A stretch of 64,000 bases of DNA, from assembly GCF_009650095.1 (NCBI RefSeq), contig NZ_CP045915.1, forward strand, positions 248,001 through 312,000, in the 5' to 3' direction. The stretch comes from Gracilibacillus salitolerans. GTDB lineage: Bacteria > Bacillota > Bacilli > Bacillales > Amphibacillaceae. Every line of letters starts with the position of its first letter. Position 1 is the stretch's first letter. The translations under genes were made by a program, and so were the position numbers. The notes beneath the pieces were generated by a model. It was given only the letters and a program-made list of their open reading frames with translations. It was not told where the DNA came from and did no database searches. Below are positions 53,475-62,593 of this stretch, piece after piece.

Positions 53475-53790
53475 AAAAATTACCTTTTTATCAGTAATTC
53501 TATTTTTGAGTTTTTTATTGGTAGACTTGTTTATTATTGCATATATGTTAAAACAAGGGACTGTGCCTGCATTTTTAGTTCATGGAATAATTGGTATGGT
53601 GGCTACCTTAATAGCCCTAAAAAAACAAGTAAAATCTATGGCAAACGTAAAATAGATATCAAACCAGCCTTTGGATTGTTGAAGGTTAATATTCGTTTAC
53701 TCGTATTTAAGTGAGAGGAAAAGCCAAAGTAGAAAAAGAATTGGTATTTGCATTCATTGGAAGTACATCACCATAGAGTAGCTAATAGGA
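53475..53790 (+). pseudogene. Membrane-protein fragment and IS1182-type transposase end
   Basis: A frame without a start (53475-53655) reads FLSVILFLSFLLVDLFIIAY, MLKQGTVPAFLVHGIIGMVA and TLIALKKQVKSMANVK, a small membrane protein fragment. Overlapping it in another phase, YGKRKIDIKPAFGLLKVNIR (53635-53700) and then VRGKAKVEKELVFAFIGST resemble the end of an IS1182-family transposase. Both are dead. Other parts of 53321-54010 carry further short decayed stretches but nothing assignable. Confidence 0.5.
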
Positions 53791-54010
53791 ATAGAATCAT
53801 TTTAACTGACGCGAGGAGCAAAAAATTATAAACTCTCATCGAATAGAAGAAGTTATTAATAAACATTTGACATTGTAACGGTATCCTTGACCAGTCTAAA
53901 GAAAAATTGGTTTAGAAACTACAACATCGTGTTAGCTTACTCGTTTTGATAGAGCTCTTCATCTTTATGCTAAAATGAGTGGTGCAATATATTTTAAAGG
54001 AGGCGTAACA

Positions 54011-54469
54011 TTGTCAATCAAATATGCTCATACAAACATTGTAGCTAAGGACTGGCGGAGATTGGCTGACTTCTATGTTAATGTTTTTGATTGTAAGTAC
54101 TTAGATCCAGAAAGGGACCTGTCGGGCAAGTGGATCGAAAATGTGACGAAAATTGATAAAGTTAGAATCAGGGGAGTACATCTTGCTTTACCGGGATACA
54201 GGGAAGGAGGACCTACTTTAGAAATATTTGAATACACTCCAGAAAGCCTTCGAATTCAACAGCCGCCGCAGATAAATGATCAAGGTTTTACACATATTGC
54301 ATTTGTTGTTGATAATGTGGCTGAAGTTTTAGCTAAGGTCATTAAAAACGGTGGCAAGAAATATGGAGAATTAGTAAAAAAGGAATACGATTCTCTCGGA
54401 ATATTAACAGTGGTTTATGCAGTAGATCCAGAATGCAATATTATCGAAATTCAAAATTGGGAGAAGTGA
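54011..54469 (+). CDS. VOC-family (glyoxalase-like) protein
   Basis: The 152-residue protein has the vicinal-oxygen-chelate pattern: IKYAHTNIVAKDWRRLADFY at the start (His about 6), PTLEIFEYTPESL (Glu about 73), FTHIAFVVDNVAEVLAKVIK (His about 94) and NIIEIQNWEK (Glu about 148). TTG 54011 lies 5 bases after AAAGGAGGCG and is preferred to the upstream ATG. It has the same family and order of ligands as 32554-32994 but is not a recent copy. Confidence 0.85.
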   Translation: MSIKYAHTNIVAKDWRRLADFYVNVFDCKYLDPERDLSGKWIENVTKIDKVRIRGVHLALPGYREGGPTLEIFEYTPESLRIQQPPQINDQGFTHIAFVVDNVAEVLAKVIKNGGKKYGELVKKEYDSLGILTVVYAVDPECNIIEIQNWEK

Positions 54470-54554
54470 ATGATAAGGCAATTTTTGGCGGTAAGTTCAA
54501 TTTATATAATTAAAAGAACCAAGCGAGTTAATCAACACAATTGGTTCTTTCCAA

Positions 54555-54878
54555 CTATTCGTTATCTTCTTCTACATATTTTTTTAGAGCAGATAGTTTA
54601 ACGTCCCAATACTGTTCAAAAAACATAAGCCAAACTTTTATTTCAACAAGTGGTTCTGGTTTGAGCGTATATCGAATTTCACGTCCAACTTTTCTACTAG
54701 TAACAACGCCAGCATTTGATAAAATATGGAGGTGCTTATTAACAGCGGTACGGCTTATTGGGGAATAATCTGTTATTTCGGCAATAAACATTTCCTTATT
54801 ATCAAGTATTTTTAAAAGGGTCCGTCGGTTAGGATCGGAAATAGCTTGAAAAACATCATGTTTAGCTTGGTCAGACAT
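54555..54878 (-). CDS. ArsR-family winged-helix repressor
   Basis: The 107-residue protein has VFQAISDPNRRTLLKILDNK, YSPISRTAVNKHLHILSNAG and the wing SRKVGREIRYTLKPEPLVEI, similar in layout to the ArsR at 37082. ATG 54878 is chosen because TTGAGG lies just upstream; the longer frame has no ribosome site. A deleted SRPBCC gene lies directly before it, its usual partner, so the regulator may have lost its target. Confidence 0.88.
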   Translation of the reverse strand: MSDQAKHDVFQAISDPNRRTLLKILDNKEMFIAEITDYSPISRTAVNKHLHILSNAGVVTSRKVGREIRYTLKPEPLVEIKVWLMFFEQYWDVKLSALKKYVEEDNE

Positions 54879-54879
54879 A

Positions 54880-54982
54880 CTACGCCTCAATATATGTTGG
54901 TAGTTTCTCTTTTGCAATTTGATCCCAACCGCCATCCATGGTTTCGCGAATTTTTAATTTTTCTTCGATCAAATCATTTCAT
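54880..54982 (-). pseudogene. Internally deleted AHSA1/SRPBCC gene
   Basis: On the minus strand GGAGGT and ATG 54982 are followed almost at once by a shift into LIEEKLKIRETMDGGWDQIA and KEKLPTYIEA, TAG. The second part is the typical C-terminus of an AHSA1 protein (GGWDxxLxxLxxYL). Nearly the whole gene between start and end has been deleted. It lies 1 base before the ArsR gene start. 54983-55265 has no gene. Confidence 0.6.
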
Positions 54983-55265
54983 ACCTCCTACAAATAAATA
55001 ACACCTATTAGTGTCAAATGTGATTCTCTCATTTTATATTTAAGTAATATCAAAAGATTTAACTAAAACTTAGCTTGTTCAATAGAAATCAACCAATTAA
55101 GCCATGCTATCAGCCGAACATTGTCACTTGCATTGATGTTCTAAAATGAAAGAGAAAGCTCTTTTATTTATTAAAAAATTGTTAGGGGAGTTACTAGGAT
55201 TAACTTTTTAAGTAAAGGAGACATCTCGGTTTAGGCAGCAGAGCTAAAAGGGGAGGATAGGACAT

Positions 55266-56252
55266 TTGGCAATTATCGCGAGACAGAAAGGAAAGGGTGG
55301 ATTTATGACGGAGAAAGTTCGATCGGAAAAGGAAATGCATGTGATTGAAGTACATCAGTTAAAGATGCGCTACGGGAGAGTTGACGTGCTGAAGGGTGTG
55401 AATTTCAACGTAAGACGTGGCGAAGTGCTCGCTCTTCTTGGTCCCAATGGTGCAGGAAAGACGACTACCATTGAAATTCTTGAAGGTTTCCGTATTCCTT
55501 CAGGTGGGGAGGTCAATGTTTTAGGTGTCTCTCCAAAAGAAGGAGATGAATCGTGGCGAGCACAACTAGGTGTTGTCATGCAGTCTTGGAGAGATCATCC
55601 GAAATGGAAAGTGCATGAATTGTTAGAGCATTTAGGTAGATATTATGAGCCGTATGCTACCACAAATCGCTCACGACCAATGGATGCTGGTGAATTGATG
55701 GAGAAAGTCGGTCTGCAAGAACAATCGAATCAAAAGGTGAGTAGCTTGTCCGGTGGTCAGCGCAGGCGGTTAGATGTAGCCATCGGATTGATCGGCAATC
55801 CTGAAATTCTGTTTCTAGATGAGCCGACTACAGGATTCGATCCGCAAGCTCGTCGTGATTTTCATGAGGTGATTAGGCGCTTGTCAGTGTTTGAGGATAC
55901 TACGATTTTATTGACTACTCACGATTTACATGAAGCTGAGAAACTGTCCGATCGTATTCTGATTCTAGCAGATGGCAGAATCGTTGCTAATGGTAGTGCC
56001 GAGCAATTGGCCGAGCAAGTAGCTGGTGCTTCTGATGTGCGGTGGATGGTGAACAATGAACGCTTCCGACAAGAAGTAACGGATGCACCTTCATTCGTCC
56101 AAAAATTGTTTGAAGAGCATGGTGATGCTATTACCGATTTGGAAGTGCGCAAAGCTAGCCTAGAAGATACCTATATTAAAATGGTTCAACAGATAAAAAG
56201 TAACGGAAGTTTGGACGATACACTGGCTAACTTTGAGGAGGGAGCAGAATGA
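55266..56252 (+). CDS. ABC-2 type exporter ATP-binding protein
   Basis: The ATPase (about 316-328 residues) has Walker A GPNGAGKTTT, signature LSGGQRRRLDVAIG, Walker B LFLDEPTTG and the switch His in TTHDLHEAEKL, as in CcmA/DrrA-type drug or lipid exporters. A C-terminal extension of about 90 residues is typical of DrrA-like proteins. TTG 55266 follows a strong GGGAGG by 9 bases; ATG 55305 (AAGGAAAGG upstream) is an alternative. It overlaps the permease gene by four bases. Confidence 0.9.
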   Translation: MAIIARQKGKGGFMTEKVRSEKEMHVIEVHQLKMRYGRVDVLKGVNFNVRRGEVLALLGPNGAGKTTTIEILEGFRIPSGGEVNVLGVSPKEGDESWRAQLGVVMQSWRDHPKWKVHELLEHLGRYYEPYATTNRSRPMDAGELMEKVGLQEQSNQKVSSLSGGQRRRLDVAIGLIGNPEILFLDEPTTGFDPQARRDFHEVIRRLSVFEDTTILLTTHDLHEAEKLSDRILILADGRIVANGSAEQLAEQVAGASDVRWMVNNERFRQEVTDAPSFVQKLFEEHGDAITDLEVRKASLEDTYIKMVQQIKSNGSLDDTLANFEEGAE

Positions 56253-57103
56253 ATCCTGTCTTACATGCGGCTAAACTAGGTGTACTGCGCGGCTGGATCG
56301 AGTTTAAACAGATGCTCAAAAGTCCTCAAGAGTTTGGCTTTAATATCATTATGACTATTGTGTTTTTGATTGTGTTGTATTTTCAACGGAATAACACAAT
56401 TGAAGGAACTGATATGGCACTAGCGATGTTTGCACTTCCGAGTATACTTGGAATGCTAGTTGTTTTCGGTGGTTTTATGGGTGCTGCTACAACGTTAACA
56501 TTTGAGCGGGAAGATGGAACACTACTTCGAGCAAAGGCGACACCGAATGGTATGGTTAGTTATTTGATCAGCAGAATTATTAGTGTGACGACTTATTCTC
56601 TAGTAAGTGTGATCATGTTGCTGATACCTGGATTGTTTTTAATTAAAGGGTTGGCAGATACCTCTTGGAGCGGTTGGTTGATGCTGTTATTTATTTTTAT
56701 CATTGGCATATTAGCTACTCTCCCTTGGGGAGCTGTTGTTGGATCATTGGTTAAAAGTACTAGTTCTTCCTTTAATTTGACGATGTTGCCGATCGGTGCC
56801 TTGACAGCAATCTCTGGTATCTTTTATCCGGTCACTAGTTTGCCAGATTGGTTACAAGTCATTGCTCAGATTTTCCCCGTTTATTGGCTAGGTCTTGGCA
56901 TGCGGGCGGCATTATTGCCGGAAACTGCTGCACTGGCTGAAATTGGAGAATCCTGGCGCTATCTCGAAATGTTCGGAGTGCTTGGCATTTGGATTATTGC
57001 GGGTTTTCTGATCGTCCCAAGAATATTACGTCGAATGGCACGCAAAGAATCCGGCTCTACCTTGGAGAAACGCAAGCAAGAAATGATGTCCCGTGGTTAT
57101 TAA
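56249..57103 (+). CDS. ABC-2 type transporter permease
   Basis: The 284-residue protein has six membrane segments, with ATTLTFEREDGTLLRAKATP, the conserved loop of ABC-2 permeases, after segment 2. LPDWLQVIAQIFPVYWLGLG precedes the last segments. Together with the ATPase it forms an exporter of unknown substrate. A terminator follows at 57135. Confidence 0.9.
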   Translation: MNPVLHAAKLGVLRGWIEFKQMLKSPQEFGFNIIMTIVFLIVLYFQRNNTIEGTDMALAMFALPSILGMLVVFGGFMGAATTLTFEREDGTLLRAKATPNGMVSYLISRIISVTTYSLVSVIMLLIPGLFLIKGLADTSWSGWLMLLFIFIIGILATLPWGAVVGSLVKSTSSSFNLTMLPIGALTAISGIFYPVTSLPDWLQVIAQIFPVYWLGLGMRAALLPETAALAEIGESWRYLEMFGVLGIWIIAGFLIVPRILRRMARKESGSTLEKRKQEMMSRGY

Positions 57104-57134
57104 ACAGAATTTTGAGATTAAAATTAATGAGCTT

Positions 57135-57170
57135 GACCCTTTGGCTTTTCGTTGTCCGAAGGGTCTTTTT
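57135..57170 (+). terminator. Intrinsic terminator
   Basis: GACCCTT/AAGGGTC stem followed by TTTTT, 31 bases after the ABC permease gene. Confidence 0.75.
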
Positions 57171-57296
57171 GTGGTAATAATATCATAGGGTTATTACCTC
57201 ATTTTTAAATATGGTAGAAGTTTATTATAGCTGAGCTTTTTATGTTAACACCAAAATATCATATTAAGTGTGGATTTCAAAATAAGGAGGGATACT

Positions 57297-57797
57297 ATGG
57301 CTAATGAAAAAATATATTCTTTAGAGCCGATTGTTGATCAACGATCTCGTGTTCTAATCCTTGGCTCTATTCCGGGGCAGCAATCCTTGATGAAACAGCA
57401 TTATTATGGTAATTCACGAAATCATTTCTGGCCGATATTATTTGAAATTTATGAGAAAGAGTGGATTAATGACTATGAAGAGAGAATTGAATTTTTGCGT
57501 AATAAACAAATTGCTCTGTGGGATACTATTGGATCCTGCTATCGAGAAGGTAGTTTGGATTCAAAAATAACAGAAGCGGAACCTAACCCAATAGAAGAAT
57601 TACTAGACACATATCCTAATATCCAAAGAATAGGGTGTAATGGTACGAAATCCTATCAAGTCTTTCGTAAATATCTTTCCTATTTGATAGAGCGGGTTAA
57701 AGTGACTAAGTTACCTTCAACAAGTCCAATCCCTGGTCGTTATAATAAAACTTTTGAAGAAAAAGTGGATATATGGAAGGAACTATTGGAGATTTAA
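57297..57797 (+). CDS. DNA-deoxyinosine (hypoxanthine) glycosylase, UDG superfamily
   Basis: The 166-residue protein matches the HDG/UDG family 6 type: VLILGSIPGQQSLMKQHYYG (motif A, GSxPG...S...YY), NHFWPILFEI, ALWDTIGSCYREGSLDSKI and the C-terminal LPSTSPIPGRY. It removes deaminated adenine (hypoxanthine) from DNA. ATG 57297 follows AAGGAGGG; the upstream extension lacks support. Role in repair of deamination damage. It stands alone or with the small gene that follows. Confidence 0.9.
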   Translation: MANEKIYSLEPIVDQRSRVLILGSIPGQQSLMKQHYYGNSRNHFWPILFEIYEKEWINDYEERIEFLRNKQIALWDTIGSCYREGSLDSKITEAEPNPIEELLDTYPNIQRIGCNGTKSYQVFRKYLSYLIERVKVTKLPSTSPIPGRYNKTFEEKVDIWKELLEI

Positions 57798-57899
57798 TGG
57801 TTAATAGAGCAGGTGATAAAGCTTATCAAAAGACTGATTTCATTTAAGGGTTTGAGACACTATTACTACTATCTATATAGAGAAAGAAGGATACTAATA

Positions 57900-58100
57900 A
57901 TGATCATAAAGAATGCAGCAACATTGAAGAAAGACTATTTTATTTCTTATATGAAGCTCATAATGAATACAATGAAGTGTTCCATTCATCAGGCAAAAGA
58001 AATGACATTTGATCGACTATTTAAAAATGATCCAGAGCGATTAGGTACAACAAGTTATCAAGAATTTCTTATCGCATATGAGGAATTAAAAGGATGTTAA
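57900..58100 (+). CDS. Small hypothetical protein
   Basis: The 66-residue protein is mostly helical and basic at the start (MIIKNAATLKKDYFISYMKL; DRLFKNDPERLGTTSYQEFL). I do not recognise it. AGAAGGAT lies before ATG 57900; the 57813 start lacks a ribosome site. It ends just before a strong bidirectional terminator. Confidence 0.6.
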   Translation: MIIKNAATLKKDYFISYMKLIMNTMKCSIHQAKEMTFDRLFKNDPERLGTTSYQEFLIAYEELKGC

Positions 58101-58101
58101 A

Positions 58102-58142
58102 TAACATCCCAGCGAGAAAACTCCTCGCTAGGATGTTATTAA
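58102..58142. terminator. Bidirectional terminator between convergent genes
   Basis: TAACATCC/GGATGTTA with inner AGCGAG/CTCGCT stem, followed by TTA-rich sequence. It serves the small gene before it and the xylanase that runs toward it. Confidence 0.7.
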
Positions 58143-58166
58143 AAACTATTATATGCTACTATGCTT

Positions 58167-59243
58167 CTAGTGTATCTCCAAATAATCAATCAAAGCATCC
58201 CACGTATCGTCATCAGATGTTACAACGAGCTCAATCTCTTGATCTCCAGTTCCATGGCTGACATTGTCTATCGTATAGACGGCTGGGTTGTTTCCGCCGT
58301 AGTAGAACGTACCTTTTGTCTCTCCACCTATTTTTAAATCGACTCTGGCCATGTTGGAATTGTTTGAAGCACCACGGAGTGAGAAACTATGGGTGCCATT
58401 TGCAAAATACTGCGTGTATTTAACTGAATCATTATTGGCATATAAACCGACCCCGTTGAATGGTGAGCTGATATTGCCGGTATACTGACCGCTTTTCGTC
58501 ATATCTTCCGCTTCTACTCTTGTAGTGTTACCATCTTCACCGTCACCGCCGGATCCTCCGCCGATAGTAAGTGTATTACTATACACATCAGCGCTACCAC
58601 TACTTTGATAACCTTCTACCGTCAGCGCAACTTCATACATGTTACCCATTTCCATTCCTAAACTTTCCCATGCTTTAAAGTGTTCGCTAACAGATATAGT
58701 CCCGCTCGTACGTTTCGATCTCCTAACACTCCAATACTGCTGAAAAGTTGCCGTACCTATAATGGAAGGTTGGTTAGTTCGAGTAGTTTCATAGATGTCA
58801 TAGGTGCCACCGTCAACGGTAACGGTGCCCTTTGCTGTTCCACCTGGTGGACGCCAGTCGCCCCAGCTATCGACGATATAATACTCGACGAGCGGGTCAA
58901 CCGTCCACCCGTAGACCGTTAAATAGGAATTGCCGTTTGGCTGATAGTTTGCTCCATAGTTTATCGATATATTTCCAATTTCCTGGTGTGTCTGTGTCTC
59001 ATCAAATTTCTTGCCTTTGCGGAATAATATATTGTTGACATTATTCCACTCGGCACTGAACGTACCACCGCTATTGAGTGTCATACTTCCGGATCCACCA
59101 CTGTCTTTCCAGAATTCATAATCGTAGCCATCATGGGTGCCAGTTTCATTGCTAGTGACCGCTGCATTTACATTTACTGCAGGAATTGTGAGTGCAAAAC
59201 AAACTAACATGACAAAAAGAAGCTTCATACTTTTTCGTTCCAT
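58167..59243 (-). CDS. Secreted GH11 endo-1,4-beta-xylanase with CBM36
   Basis: The 358-residue protein has a signal peptide (cleavage after about VNVNA, residue 27), a GH11 catalytic domain (about 30-228) with nucleophile Glu in [12 protein letters not shown] (about 120) and acid/base Glu in VEGYQSSGS (about 210), a Gly-Asp rich linker ([12 protein letters not shown]), and a C-terminal CBM36 (about 242-358; [26 protein letters not shown]). CBM36 binds xylan with calcium. It cuts xylan outside the cell. ATG 59243 behind AAGGAGGAA. The same domain order is known from alkaliphilic Bacillus xylanases. A cre-like site lies upstream. Confidence 0.95.
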   Translation of the reverse strand: MERKSMKLLFVMLVCFALTIPAVNVNAAVTSNETGTHDGYDYEFWKDSGGSGSMTLNSGGTFSAEWNNVNNILFRKGKKFDETQTHQEIGNISINYGANYQPNGNSYLTVYGWTVDPLVEYYIVDSWGDWRPPGGTAKGTVTVDGGTYDIYETTRTNQPSIIGTATFQQYWSVRRSKRTSGTISVSEHFKAWESLGMEMGNMYEVALTVEGYQSSGSADVYSNTLTIGGGSGGDGEDGNTTRVEAEDMTKSGQYTGNISSPFNGVGLYANNDSVKYTQYFANGTHSFSLRGASNNSNMARVDLKIGGETKGTFYYGGNNPAVYTIDNVSHGTGDQEIELVVTSDDDTWDALIDYLEIH

Positions 59244-59340
59244 CGAATTCCTCCTTTTTTTATAATGCAATTAGTCCTTACGATGATGCTGTGCAGACCT
59301 TAAGTAGGTCACATTCTTCTTAACACCTCCTCTGTAATTT

Positions 59341-59354
59341 TGTAAGCGATTTCT
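59341..59354. promoter_or_regulatory. cre-like site upstream of xylanase
   Basis: TGTAAGCGATTTCT matches TGWAANCGNTNWCA at 13 of 14 positions. It lies about 100 bases before the xylanase start on its template side, where CcpA would repress it in glucose. The rest of 59244-59550 shows an AT-rich stretch only. Confidence 0.6.
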
Positions 59355-59550
59355 TTGGTGTGCTTTGATAGTACCAAAATTATTTGGTAATTTTAACCAT
59401 AAAAACTATATATGATATTTAAGAAATTAAAGTTTTAATGGCGAGGTAATTGATAGATATCATTTACTGAGTGTAGACACGGAAGGTTCAATTAACTATA
59501 ATTATCCAATTTTAACTTTACATATTAATATAACTCAATTAATATATAAA

Positions 59551-59565
59551 TAGTAATGATTACGA
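59551..59565 (+). promoter_or_regulatory. Fur-box-like dyad upstream of iron importer
   Basis: TAGTAATGATTACGA contains the dyad GTAATGATTAC and agrees with the Fur consensus TGATAATNATTATCA at 10 of 14 defined positions. It is 25 bases before the start of the siderophore-binding lipoprotein gene. A match of this level is suggestive only. Confidence 0.45.
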
Positions 59566-59590
59566 TTTGTTTGATTGGAGGAGATGTAAA

Positions 59591-60559
59591 ATGGTGAATC
59601 GGAACATATTTTTATGTATATGTATAGCAATAATCCTTTCTGCTTGTTCAAATTCCACAACGGATAATGCTGAAATCGATAACACAGAGTTTGAAGCTGA
59701 AACGATAAGTTTAATAGACGATTTGGGAACAGAGTTAGTATTTGACTCACCACCAGAGAGGATCGGTTGTTTAACTGAAATATGTGTTGACACTTTAAAA
59801 CAATTGGGGCTAACCCCTGCTGCTGTAACAGGTGATGGTATTACAAGTGAATCAGAATTTTATGGTAATGAAGCTATATCAATTCCAATGATAGGAGGTT
59901 CTTTTTTTGAACCGAATGTGGAGGATGTTTTTGCTCAAGAGCTAGATCTCGTAGTAGGCCTAGGAGGAGTTCACGAAAACATTAGAGAAGCCCTAGGAGA
60001 TAAAATTCCATTGTATATTGTGTCACCAGAGACGTATGAGGATTCACTTCAATTTGTAATGGACTTAGGACAAGCTCTTGATAAAGAGAGTGAGGCTGAA
60101 CATGCCGTTCAATCATTTGAAACACATCTTGAAACGCAAATGGATCGTGTAACTGAAAAGCGAACCGCACTAATTATGTACGGATCTGACACTAATTTTG
60201 GAATAGATACGCAAACATCTGTTGTAGGTTCTATGTTAGCGCAAATAGCTAATTATCCTTGGACAACCGATAATGGTGATGGTGGTCACAGTAGTGGAAG
60301 TGCACAATTGTCTTTAGAAGAGATCTTGAAGGAAGACCCAGACGTTTTGTTTTTGGAAACCTTTAGTTTTGGGGACGATGATCCATCTCTTTCCGAGCAA
60401 TTGGCGAGTAACCCTGTTTGGGGAGAACTAAAAGCTGTAAAAACAGATAATGTTCATGAAGTTCGAACAAATATCTGGGCAAATGGCCGTGGAATAGGGT
60501 CGTTAACGATTATTTTAGATGAGGCAATGGAACTTTTGTATCCTAATTTGGAATCGTAA
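59591..60559 (+). CDS. Iron-siderophore ABC transporter substrate-binding lipoprotein
   Basis: The protein of 322 residues has a lipoprotein signal (IFLCICIAIILSACSNS; Cys about 19) and a FecB/FhuD-type periplasmic-binding domain (ISLIDDLGTELVFDSPPERI; GGSFFEPNVEDVFAQELDLV; the conserved Glu/Gly patches for permease contact). It binds a ferric siderophore or haem-like ligand outside the membrane. ATG 59591 with GGAGGAG upstream is preferred to 59567. First gene of a four-gene importer; a Fur-like site precedes it. Confidence 0.92.
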   Translation: MVNRNIFLCICIAIILSACSNSTTDNAEIDNTEFEAETISLIDDLGTELVFDSPPERIGCLTEICVDTLKQLGLTPAAVTGDGITSESEFYGNEAISIPMIGGSFFEPNVEDVFAQELDLVVGLGGVHENIREALGDKIPLYIVSPETYEDSLQFVMDLGQALDKESEAEHAVQSFETHLETQMDRVTEKRTALIMYGSDTNFGIDTQTSVVGSMLAQIANYPWTTDNGDGGHSSGSAQLSLEEILKEDPDVLFLETFSFGDDDPSLSEQLASNPVWGELKAVKTDNVHEVRTNIWANGRGIGSLTIILDEAMELLYPNLES

Positions 60560-60562
60560 AAA

Positions 60563-61567
60563 ATGACAAACAAGAGAATACACAAATCGATTTATATAGG
60601 GTTGGCGTTTTTTCTTTCAATAATATGTATATTCATCTTGTCATTGCAATTAGGCGAGCCAAGACTAAATTTGGTTACCTTAGGCAAGGTTCTAACAAAT
60701 CAATTCGATGTTGAGATTCACCGGATAGTCGTTTGGGAAATTAGGATGCCACGGTCTATTATGGCAGTTATGGCTGGAGGGATGCTTGCCTTAGCTGGAC
60801 ATATCTTACAAGATACCTTCCAAAATGACCTTGCTACCCCTGAATTAGTTAGTGTGACTGCAGGATCATCTTTTGTAATGGCTTTTATCACCGTTTTTGG
60901 TTTACCAGTCTTATTTACAGTACAACCTTTTCTGGGGCTTTTGGGTGGCCTTATTGCAGGTGGAATAGTTATAGCAAGTGCCAAAAATTCTTTTAAAAGA
61001 GGAAGTATCATTCTACTTGGTACAGCTGTTTCTGCATTTTTAAATGCTCTTATCATTATTATTATTGTTTTAGGGAAAGAAAACCAAATAGGGTTATTAT
61101 TTTTCTATTTGGCTGGCAGCCTGTCTGCTCGAAATTGGAGCCATGTTTTTAACTTGCTTCCTTGGTTCATCATTTTTGTGCCCTTAGCATTAGGGAGTGC
61201 AAGAAGTCTTAATGTGCTTCGTTTAGGAGATGAAGCAGCGGTAGGTAGAGGAGCATCTGTATTTAGAATGAAGATCCTACTGCTTGTGATTAGTGCAGGT
61301 TTAACAGCGGTTATAGTAGCTAATTGTGGACCAATCGGATTTATATCGCTTATTACACCACATTTAACCAAGCGCTTGCTTCGGACATCAAATGCAGCAC
61401 TAGTATTACCTATAACGGCTTTATTAGGTGCACTTCTCCTTCTAACAGGAGACTTGTTAATGCGTACTTTGTTTTATCCAATAGAACTGCCTGTTGGTTT
61501 GTTGACGACTGTTATAGGTGGTAGTCTTTTTCTTGTACTGCTCTATAGAAGGAATGTGAGGACATGA
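60563..61567 (+). CDS. FecCD-type iron transport permease
   Basis: The 334-residue protein has nine or ten membrane segments. Motifs include EIRMPRSIMAVMAGGMLALA (about 53-72), DLATPELVSVTAGSSFV and NCGPIGFISLITPHLTKRLL (about 254-273), typical of BtuCD/FecCD permeases. It lies 3 bases after the lipoprotein gene and overlaps the second permease gene by 4 bases. Confidence 0.92.
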   Translation: MTNKRIHKSIYIGLAFFLSIICIFILSLQLGEPRLNLVTLGKVLTNQFDVEIHRIVVWEIRMPRSIMAVMAGGMLALAGHILQDTFQNDLATPELVSVTAGSSFVMAFITVFGLPVLFTVQPFLGLLGGLIAGGIVIASAKNSFKRGSIILLGTAVSAFLNALIIIIIVLGKENQIGLLFFYLAGSLSARNWSHVFNLLPWFIIFVPLALGSARSLNVLRLGDEAAVGRGASVFRMKILLLVISAGLTAVIVANCGPIGFISLITPHLTKRLLRTSNAALVLPITALLGALLLLTGDLLMRTLFYPIELPVGLLTTVIGGSLFLVLLYRRNVRT

Positions 61568-62592
61568 GACAAAAAGATTGGCAGCTTAACGTTATTTTAA
61601 TCATAGGTATTTTGGCTATTGGAATTGCGACGATGCTTTTTGGAAAAACACCTATTTCGTTATCTGAGTTGTTGTTAATTTTTAAGGGAGATGAAGCTAG
61701 TCCAGTTGTAGAACAAATTGTAATGCAGCTTCGTTTACCACGTTATATAATTGCTGTACTTGCAGGTTCTATGCTTGGTTTGGCGGGCGTTATTTTGCAA
61801 AGTATTACTAAAAATCCTCTCGCCGAGCCAAGTATTATCGGGGTAACCAGTGGCAGTGTACTCGCTGCAGTGTTAGCTATTACAATTGCCCCCTCATTTT
61901 TAACAACTTCAAGTGTATTACCTGTTTTTGCTTGCGTAGGTGGTTTAATTGTCACTCTTTTGGTGTTTTATGTGAGTAACAAAGCGGGGAATGGAGGTGT
62001 ACATATTGCATTAATTGGCGTGTTGATGTCTTCCATTCTCCAGGCTACCACATCTTTTATCCTCTTAACGAGACAAGAGGCAATGGGGAGCGTTTTACTA
62101 TGGGTCATTGGCTCTTTAAATGGAAGAGTTTGGATGCATGTTTATATTATTCTCCCGTTCGCTTTAATCGGTATTACACTTGGGGTATTATCAGCAAGTT
62201 TAACGAACGGATTACGATTAGGTGATACACAAGCTTCTCTTTTGGGTTTATCCGTTAAGAAAACACGTCTATTTTTACTTGGACTCTCAGCGGTTCTGAC
62301 TGCAGGTGCTGTATCGGTTGTGGGTGCAATTGGATTTATCGGATTAATAGGCCCACATCTTGCCAAACGTTTTGTTGGAGAGGATGCTCGTAAAAGTTTT
62401 CCATTGAGCATTTTGATTTCTACTTTAATACTATCAGGCTCAGACTTTATTGCTCAAAACTTAGTTGTTGCTCTTCCAATTCCGTCATTTAATCAAGAAG
62501 CTCAACTGCCTGCTGGCGCGATTACAGCTCTGCTAGGGGCACCGTTTTTTCTTTATATTCTTCGCAAACATGTAGTGAAAAGAGGGAATTAA
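61564..62592 (+). CDS. FecCD-type iron transport permease
   Basis: The 342-residue protein has nine or ten membrane segments: QLRLPRYIIAVLAGSMLGLA (about 56-75), NPLAEPSIIGVTSGSVLAAV, and GAIGFIGLIGPHLAKRFVGE (about 256-275). It pairs with the previous permease as a heterodimer. It is one base before the ATPase gene. Same operon. Confidence 0.92.
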   Translation: MRQKDWQLNVILIIGILAIGIATMLFGKTPISLSELLLIFKGDEASPVVEQIVMQLRLPRYIIAVLAGSMLGLAGVILQSITKNPLAEPSIIGVTSGSVLAAVLAITIAPSFLTTSSVLPVFACVGGLIVTLLVFYVSNKAGNGGVHIALIGVLMSSILQATTSFILLTRQEAMGSVLLWVIGSLNGRVWMHVYIILPFALIGITLGVLSASLTNGLRLGDTQASLLGLSVKKTRLFLLGLSAVLTAGAVSVVGAIGFIGLIGPHLAKRFVGEDARKSFPLSILISTLILSGSDFIAQNLVVALPIPSFNQEAQLPAGAITALLGAPFFLYILRKHVVKRGN

Positions 62593-62593
62593 T

